Below the pieces are notes generated by a model that saw only the letters and a program-made list of their open reading frames with translations, did no database searches and was not told where the DNA came from. Both the position numbers and the translations under genes were made by a program. Source: Nocardia harenae NBRC 108248 (GTDB taxonomy: Bacteria > Actinomycetota > Actinomycetes > Mycobacteriales > Mycobacteriaceae). From it: DNA of 64,000 nt. The stretch is taken from positions 248,016 through 312,015 of the forward strand of contig NZ_BDBH01000002.1 of the NCBI RefSeq assembly GCF_001612885.1. Reading direction: 5' to 3'. Position 1 is the first letter of the stretch; each line of letters opens with the position of its first letter. Positions 58,823-64,000 of the stretch are shown piece after piece.

Positions 58823-61800
58823 GCGTCCCCTTTCGACTTTTCGATGACGTCGAGCCGGGCGCTGAGGTCGGCACCGATCCGGCCGACCCGCGGCTCGTCG
58901 ATGATCTGCAGGTGGTCGCCGGGGATCTCGATGACGTCGAGGTTCGAGAGGTACTCGCCCCAGCCGCCGTTCGGCTTGCGCTCGGCGTAGCGCGGCTCCA
59001 GCTCGATCATGCCGTCGTGGTAGCGGTCGGCGAGGTAGAGCACGACGTCGCCGTCGTACCGGATGGGCTGCATGCCTGCCAGGTGCCTGCCCTCGATCCA
59101 CGAGGTGCGCTGGTGCTCCAGCACGCCGCCGGGGATCTTGGCGCCGCTCAGCTTGATCAGCTGGCTGACGATGGTGTACTGCTCGTCGTCCGAGGCATTG
59201 GCCAGCTCGCGCAGCTGCTCCTCCGGCAGGTCGCCCTCGACGCCGTAGGTCTTGCGGGCGAACTCCTGGTAGCGCTGGATGCGGCGCAGCCGCTCGTCCG
59301 GGCTGTTGTCCTCGGGCTCGGCCGGGATGGCCAGGTCGATCAGCCCGACCAGCCGGACGTCGGCGCCCTCGTCGCGCAGCAGCCGCGCCACCTGCAGCGC
59401 GAAGACGGCGCCCAGCGACCAGCCGTACAGCACGTAGGGGCCGTCGCCCTGGATCTTGCGCAGCTCGGGCAGGTACTGCCGCGCCCGCTCCTCGATGGTT
59501 CCCTCGACCCGCTCGAAGCCGTACATCGGCGTCTCCGCGGGCAGCCGCTTGAGCAGCGGCTCGTAGACCAGGGTGTTGCCGCCGGACGGGTGGAAGACGA
59601 AGACCGGGACCGACCCGTCGGTCTTGGCGCGCAGCGGGCGGATGAAGCCCTCCACGTCGGCGCCGCTGTCCTGCAGGTTCCTGACCACGTCGGCGAGCTG
59701 CTCGATGCTCTCGCAGTCCAGCACGTCGTCCAGCGTGACCTCGGCCTTGACCCGCTCGGTGAGCCGGGCGGCGAGCTTCTCGGCGGTGTCGGAGTCGAGG
59801 ATCGGCAGGGTGTCGAAGATGCCGCCGGGGGACTTGCCGGTGACCAGGGCCCAGGTGGCGTAGGTGAGCCGCTCGGCGGCGTCACGTGGCGGTACGCCGT
59901 CCTCGTCCGAGGAGGAGTCGGGCTCCGGCGCCGCGGCCTGCGCCGGGGTGGGTTCGGCGGGTCGGGCCGCCGTGTCCTCGGGGGACGGCGTGCTGTCCGA
60001 CAGCTCGGTGGGCGCGGTCTGCGCGGCCGCGGCCAGCGGATCCTCCCCCGCCTCCAGCGCGGCGCGCGCGGCCGCGACGAAATCGCCGCCGACCTCGAGC
60101 TCACCCTCGCCCGCGGCCTGCCGGTCGGCCATCGCCTGCACCTCTTCGCGGTGGTCGATGGCGTAGCGCAGCACCTTGCCGACCTCGCGCAGGCTGGCGT
60201 CGCGCACCGCGGCGATCTGCAGCTGCGGGATGTCGAACTCGTACTCCACCCGGTTCTTGATCCGCATGGCCATGAGCGAGTCCAGCCCCAGCTCCATGAG
60301 CGGGATCTCCATGGGCAGGTCCTCGACCGCGTACCCCATGGACTCCGCCACGATGGTGGCGAGCCGGTCCTCGAGCGGCTGCGGGCCGTTCGGGTCCCAG
60401 CGGTCGCCGAAGCTCTCGACCACCTCGATGTCGGCATCGCCGGTGGGCGCGGCGGCCGGAGCGGGCGCGAGCGTGGTCGCGGGCAGCGGCGCGCCGGAGA
60501 CCACGACCGCGTCCAGCACCAGCCGGAAACCGCTCGCCTCCTTGGCGTGCACCTGCACCGAGGCGCCGCCGGGGTGCGGGGTGAGCGTGGTGGTGAGCGA
60601 CCCGGACCCGGGCAGCGCGCCGTGCAGCTGGGACGCGCCGAGCGCCGGATCGGCCAGCACCTGCGCGGCCGCCGCGGTGACCAGCGCGGCGGCATCGGTG
60701 ACGGCGCCCGCGGGCACCTCCCAGACGTGCCTGCCGTCCGGCAGCGCGACGTGCGCGCCCGGCGCCCCGGCCGGGCCGGAGACCCGGATGGCGGCCTTGG
60801 GCCAGTACTGCTTGCGCAGGAACGAGGTGCGCGGGATGTCGCCGAAGCCGCCCGCGGGCAGCAGCGTCGAGAGGTTCACCCGGTGCCCGTGCACGTAGAG
60901 CTGGGCGAAGGCGCCGAGCACGCCCGCCGACTCGTCCTCCTTGCGCTTGAGCGTCGGGATCAGCTGGGCATCGTGCAGCCCGGCCGCGAAGGTGGTGCCG
61001 AGCACCTGCATGAGCGCGACCGAGTTCGGCGCCAGCTCCAGGAAGGTGCTGTGCCCGGCGTCGACCGCGAGCTTGACGGCATTGGTGAAGTACACGCTGT
61101 GCCGCATGTTCTTCACCCAGTAATCCTCGTCGTGCACGGGATCGTGCCCGGCCTTGAAGAACTGCTCCCTGTGCACGGTGGAGTAGAGCCCGGCGCGCAG
61201 CGCGGTCGGCTCCAGCCCGGCCAGCTCGGCGGCGAGCTCGCCGAGCAACGGGTCCATCTGCGAGGTGTGGCCCGCGCCGCGGGTGGGCAGCACCCGGGCG
61301 AACTTGCCCGCCTCCTCGACCTTGGCGACGATCGCGGCGACCTGCGCCTGCGGGCCGCCGACCACGGTATTCGTCGGCGCGGCGTAGACCGCGACCTCGA
61401 CGTCCGGGTAGTCGTGCAGCAGCTCGGCCACGTCGTCGGCGCTGAGCTCGACGAGCGCCATATTGCGCACGTCGTCGTCGGTGATCATGGCCTCGCCCTC
61501 GCCCATCAGGCGGGAGCGGGCGCAGATCACCCGCACGGCGTCCGCCAGCGCGAGCCCACCGGCGATATAGGCGCCTGCCACCTCGCCCATGGAGTGGCCG
61601 ACCACGGCGGCGGGCTCGGCGCCGTGCGCGCGCAGCAGCGCGGCGAGCCCGATCTGGATGGTGAAGATGCCGACCTGGGAGGTGCCGACGTCGTAATCCT
61701 GGCCGTCGTCGAGCAGCATCTCCCGGATCGAGTACCCCGCCTCGTCCTGCACCAGCTCGTCGACCTCGTCGACGGTGCGGCGGAAGATGGCGTTCTCGGC

Positions 61801-64000
61801 GTAGAGCTGCTTGCCCATCTTGCGGTGCTGGGCGCCGAAGCCGGAGAGCACCCACACGGCGCCCTGCGCGGCCGGGGCGTCGGCGCTGAACACGCCGGGG
61901 CCAGGCTTGTTCGCGGCCAGCTGCCGCAGCCCGGCGATCGCCTCCTCGTGCGTCGTGGCGAGCACGACGCCGCGCGAGCGCCAGTGGCTGCGCTTGGCGA
62001 GTGCCCGCGCCACGTCGGCGAGCGGGGTGGCCTGCCCGGCCGGGCTCTCCAGCCAATCGGCCAGCTCGGTGGCGGCGCGGCGGCGGCGGGAGGGGAGGTA
62101 GGCGGAGACCGGGAGGATCACCGGGAGCGGCTCCGCGCGCTCGCCGGTCCACTCGGCGGGCTCGGCGGATTCGACCAGGATCTCGGTCGCGGCGGCGACC
62201 ACATCGCTGCCGGTGGCACCGGCGACATCAGCGCCGGTGCCCGCCGCGGCGCCGATCGCACCGGCGGCATCGGCGCTCGACGGCCCGGCGGCGTCGCCGG
62301 AGCCGGGCACGACGGCGCCGTTGCCGGACGGCGCCGCAATCGTGCCGCCCGACGGAAGAACGGAGTCGTCGGCCGCGTTGCCGGTCGCATCGGCGACCAG
62401 CTCGTCCGCGGCGACGGCGGAGCCGACCGCGACGGCGGGCTGTGCCGCGACCGCGGCGGAGTCGGCGGCGACCGCGGGGCCTGCGGTCCCGGCGGCGGGC
62501 ACCCCCTCCGGCCCGGTGTACTCCCGCAGCACGACGTGCGCATTCGTCCCGCCGAAGCCGAACCCGGAGATGCCGACGGTGGCGACCCCGCTGTACCGCG
62601 GGAACGGCGTCGGCTCGTCCACCACCTTCAGGTGCGCCTGCTCGAACGGGATGTACGGGTTCGGCCCGGCGTACCCGATATTCGGCGGAAGCACGTCGTT
62701 CTGGAAGGCCATGAGCACCTTGGCCAGGCTGGCCGCGCCCGCCCCCGACTCCAGGTGCCCGAAGTTGGTCTTCGCCGAGCCGAGCAGCGCGGGCTTGTCG
62801 TCGTCCCGGCCGCGGCCGACCACCCGGCCGAGCGCATCCGCCTCGATGGGATCGCCGAGCAGGGTTCCGGTGCCGTGCGCCTCGATGTAGTCGACCGAGG
62901 AGGGCACGATGCCCGCGTCGCGGTAGGCCCGGCGCAGCACCTCGGCCTGGGCGTCCGGGTTCGGCGCGAGCAGCCCGTTGGAGCGGCCGTCGTTGTTGGT
63001 GGCCGAGCCCTTGACCACGGCGAGGATGCGGTCGCCGTCGCGCTCGGCGTCGGCGAGCCGCTTGAGCACCACCAGGCCGCCGCCCTCGGAGCGGACCATG
63101 CCGTCGGCATCCGAGGAGAACGCCTTGATGTGGCCGTCCTTGGCCACCGCGCCGTTCTTGTCGAAGCCGAGGTTGGCGAAGGGCGCGAGGATCATGTTCA
63201 CGCCGCCGGCCAGCGCCAGGTCGGCGTCGCCCTCGCGCAGCGCGCGCACCGCCTGGTGCACCGCGACCAGGGTGGACGAGCAGGCGGTGTCGATGGTGAC
63301 GGACGGGCCGGTGAAGTCGAAGAAGTAGGAGACGCGGTTCGCGATGATGCTGCTGACGCTGCCCATGATGGCGTAGGCGTCGGCCGAGGCCGGGACGTTC
63401 GGGTCCTTCTCGGCGCCGAGCCCGAGCGCCGCGATGAGCTGAAAGTCGTTGCTGGAGGAGCCGATGAAGACGCCGACCGGGGTGCCGCGCAGCTCGCTGG
63501 CCGGGATCCGGGCGTGCTCCAGCGCCTCCCAGGTGAGCTCCATCATGAGCCGCTGCTGCGGATCGACCCGCTCGACCTCGATCGGCGACATGGCGAAGAA
63601 CTCCGCGTCGAAGCCCTTCACCACCTCCTGATCGAGGTAGCCGCCGAGGCTGTTGCTCTCCGCGACGGCCTGCGCCACCTCCGGCTCGCCGAGGAACTCG
63701 GACCAGCGGCCCTCCGGCAGCTCGCGGATGCCGTCGCCGCGGTTGATGAGGAAGTCCCAGGTGGACTCGGGGGTGTCGCCCGCTCCGGGGAGCCGGGTGC
63801 TGAGCCCGACGATCGCGATGTCGTGCGCCGCGCCGGGGCTGTAGGAGGTGTAGAAGGCGTCGTCGGTGGTCTCGGCGGGCGCCTCCGGCTCGCCGTTCAC
63901 GATCCGCTCGGCCAGCGAGGCGATGGTCGGGTGCTGGTAGACCACGGTGGCGGTGAGCATGACGCCGGTCAGCTCCTCGATATCGCCGCCGAGCGCGATG
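58819..64000 (-). CDS. pks13: Pks13 mycolic-acid condensase (N-terminus beyond the window)
   Basis: About 1726 residues of this type-I polyketide synthase are present. It joins two fatty chains to make alpha-alkyl beta-ketoacids. In order: the end of the N-terminal ACP ([19 protein letters not shown]), KS ([22 protein letters not shown]), a long Ala/Gly/Val linker, AT (VVGHSMGE), C-terminal ACP ([20 protein letters not shown], phosphopantetheine Ser), and thioesterase ([12 protein letters not shown], nucleophile Ser; a late His near GDHLQI). The KS-AT linker of about 120 low-complexity residues is longer than needed. The gene runs off the right end. Confidence 0.95.
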   Translation of the reverse strand, partial: IALGGDIEELTGVMLTATVVYQHPTIASLAERIVNGEPEAPAETTDDAFYTSYSPGAAHDIAIVGLSTRLPGAGDTPESTWDFLINRGDGIRELPEGRWSEFLGEPEVAQAVAESNSLGGYLDQEVVKGFDAEFFAMSPIEVERVDPQQRLMMELTWEALEHARIPASELRGTPVGVFIGSSSNDFQLIAALGLGAEKDPNVPASADAYAIMGSVSSIIANRVSYFFDFTGPSVTIDTACSSTLVAVHQAVRALREGDADLALAGGVNMILAPFANLGFDKNGAVAKDGHIKAFSSDADGMVRSEGGGLVVLKRLADAERDGDRILAVVKGSATNNDGRSNGLLAPNPDAQAEVLRRAYRDAGIVPSSVDYIEAHGTGTLLGDPIEADALGRVVGRGRDDDKPALLGSAKTNFGHLESGAGAASLAKVLMAFQNDVLPPNIGYAGPNPYIPFEQAHLKVVDEPTPFPRYSGVATVGISGFGFGGTNAHVVLREYTGPEGVPAAGTAGPAVAADSAAVAAQPAVAVGSAVAADELVADATGNAADDSVLPSGGTIAAPSGNGAVVPGSGDAAGPSSADAAGAIGAAAGTGADVAGATGSDVVAAATEILVESAEPAEWTGERAEPLPVILPVSAYLPSRRRRAATELADWLESPAGQATPLADVARALAKRSHWRSRGVVLATTHEEAIAGLRQLAANKPGPGVFSADAPAAQGAVWVLSGFGAQHRKMGKQLYAENAIFRRTVDEVDELVQDEAGYSIREMLLDDGQDYDVGTSQVGIFTIQIGLAALLRAHGAEPAAVVGHSMGEVAGAYIAGGLALADAVRVICARSRLMGEGEAMITDDDVRNMALVELSADDVAELLHDYPDVEVAVYAAPTNTVVGGPQAQVAAIVAKVEEAGKFARVLPTRGAGHTSQMDPLLGELAAELAGLEPTALRAGLYSTVHREQFFKAGHDPVHDEDYWVKNMRHSVYFTNAVKLAVDAGHSTFLELAPNSVALMQVLGTTFAAGLHDAQLIPTLKRKEDESAGVLGAFAQLYVHGHRVNLSTLLPAGGFGDIPRTSFLRKQYWPKAAIRVSGPAGAPGAHVALPDGRHVWEVPAGAVTDAAALVTAAAAQVLADPALGASQLHGALPGSGSLTTTLTPHPGGASVQVHAKEASGFRLVLDAVVVSGAPLPATTLAPAPAAAPTGDADIEVVESFGDRWDPNGPQPLEDRLATIVAESMGYAVEDLPMEIPLMELGLDSLMAMRIKNRVEYEFDIPQLQIAAVRDASLREVGKVLRYAIDHREEVQAMADRQAAGEGELEVGGDFVAAARAALEAGEDPLAAAAQTAPTELSDSTPSPEDTAARPAEPTPAQAAAPEPDSSSDEDGVPPRDAAERLTYATWALVTGKSPGGIFDTLPILDSDTAEKLAARLTERVKAEVTLDDVLDCESIEQLADVVRNLQDSGADVEGFIRPLRAKTDGSVPVFVFHPSGGNTLVYEPLLKRLPAETPMYGFERVEGTIEERARQYLPELRKIQGDGPYVLYGWSLGAVFALQVARLLRDEGADVRLVGLIDLAIPAEPEDNSPDERLRRIQRYQEFARKTYGVEGDLPEEQLRELANASDDEQYTIVSQLIKLSGAKIPGGVLEHQRTSWIEGRHLAGMQPIRYDGDVVLYLADRYHDGMIELEPRYAERKPNGGWGEYLSNLDVIEIPGDHLQIIDEPRVGRIGADLSARLDVIEKSKGDA

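Overview
The window is high-GC actinobacterial DNA from a mycolic-acid-containing member of the Mycobacteriales, most like Nocardia or a close relative. The evidence is gene content and order. dprE1, dprE2, aftA, two emb genes, accD4 and pks13 lie in the arrangement known from the Mycobacterium tuberculosis Rv3789-Rv3800c region. Bpa, Wzm, Wzt and GlfT1 match Rv3780-Rv3783. An Ag85-type mycolyltransferase, a mycothiol-dependent enzyme and a Nocardia-type nitric oxide synthase are also present. Many starts are GTG or TTG, GTGA/ATGA stop-start overlaps are common, and several promoters look leaderless.

Layout. 1-5.3 kb: a vsr endonuclease behind the tail of a probable methyltransferase, small membrane and mycothiol-dependent proteins, then a sensor-kinase operon with no receiver gene, divergent from an orphan LuxR-type HTH gene across a 445-bp region rich in dyads. 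5.4-9.7 kb: nitric oxide synthase, a secreted mycolyltransferase, an aromatic aminotransferase and a dienelactone-hydrolase-like protein. 9.7-11.1 kb: three tRNA genes flanking a vapBC module. 11.1-14.6 kb: an FMN hydroxyacid oxidase, a quinone reductase and a class-V aminotransferase fold lacking its PLP lysine. 14.8-18.5 kb: proteasome activator bpa and the galactan export/initiation genes wzm-wzt-glfT1, with a 75-bp element repeated three times exactly at the wzt/glfT1 junction. 18.6-22.4 kb: rsgA, a Gln/Gly/Pro-repeat membrane protein, an SDR and a DHFR-like reductase. 22.4-32.4 kb: a sugar-nucleotide and polyprenyl-sugar island (GlfT2-like transferase, GtrA, DPM1-like transferase, DUF2142 protein, rmlB, rmlA, rmlC). 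32.4-39.9 kb: accessory genes (MFS/MarR pair, XRE regulator, DUF4282 protein, molybdopterin oxidoreductase, PPOX protein). 39.9-50.7 kb: decaprenyl-phosphoryl-arabinose synthesis and arabinan assembly (GtrA, dprE1, dprE2, aftA, an extra GT-C-like protein, an EmbC-like protein). 50.8-64.0 kb: a convergent EmbB-like gene, a four-gene WXG100/polymorphic-toxin cassette, a cyclophilin, accD4 and pks13 (cut by the window end).

How the genes work together. RmlA/B/C make the rhamnose donor for the arabinogalactan linker. GlfT1 and a GlfT2-like enzyme add galactofuranose, and Wzm-Wzt export the galactan. DprE1/DprE2 make the arabinose donor, AftA and the Emb proteins build the arabinan, AccD4-Pks13 make mycolates and the Ag85-like enzyme attaches them.

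The most unusual item is the lower-GC cassette at 54174-56604. It encodes a protein with a colicin-D-like C-terminal nuclease domain, a 4-bp-overlapping acidic probable immunity protein, and two WXG100 proteins, one with a YxxxE export motif. It is set inside the otherwise conserved emb-pks13 cell-wall locus. Other points of note are the MIRU-like 75-bp element and low-complexity inserts in AftA, EmbC and Pks13.
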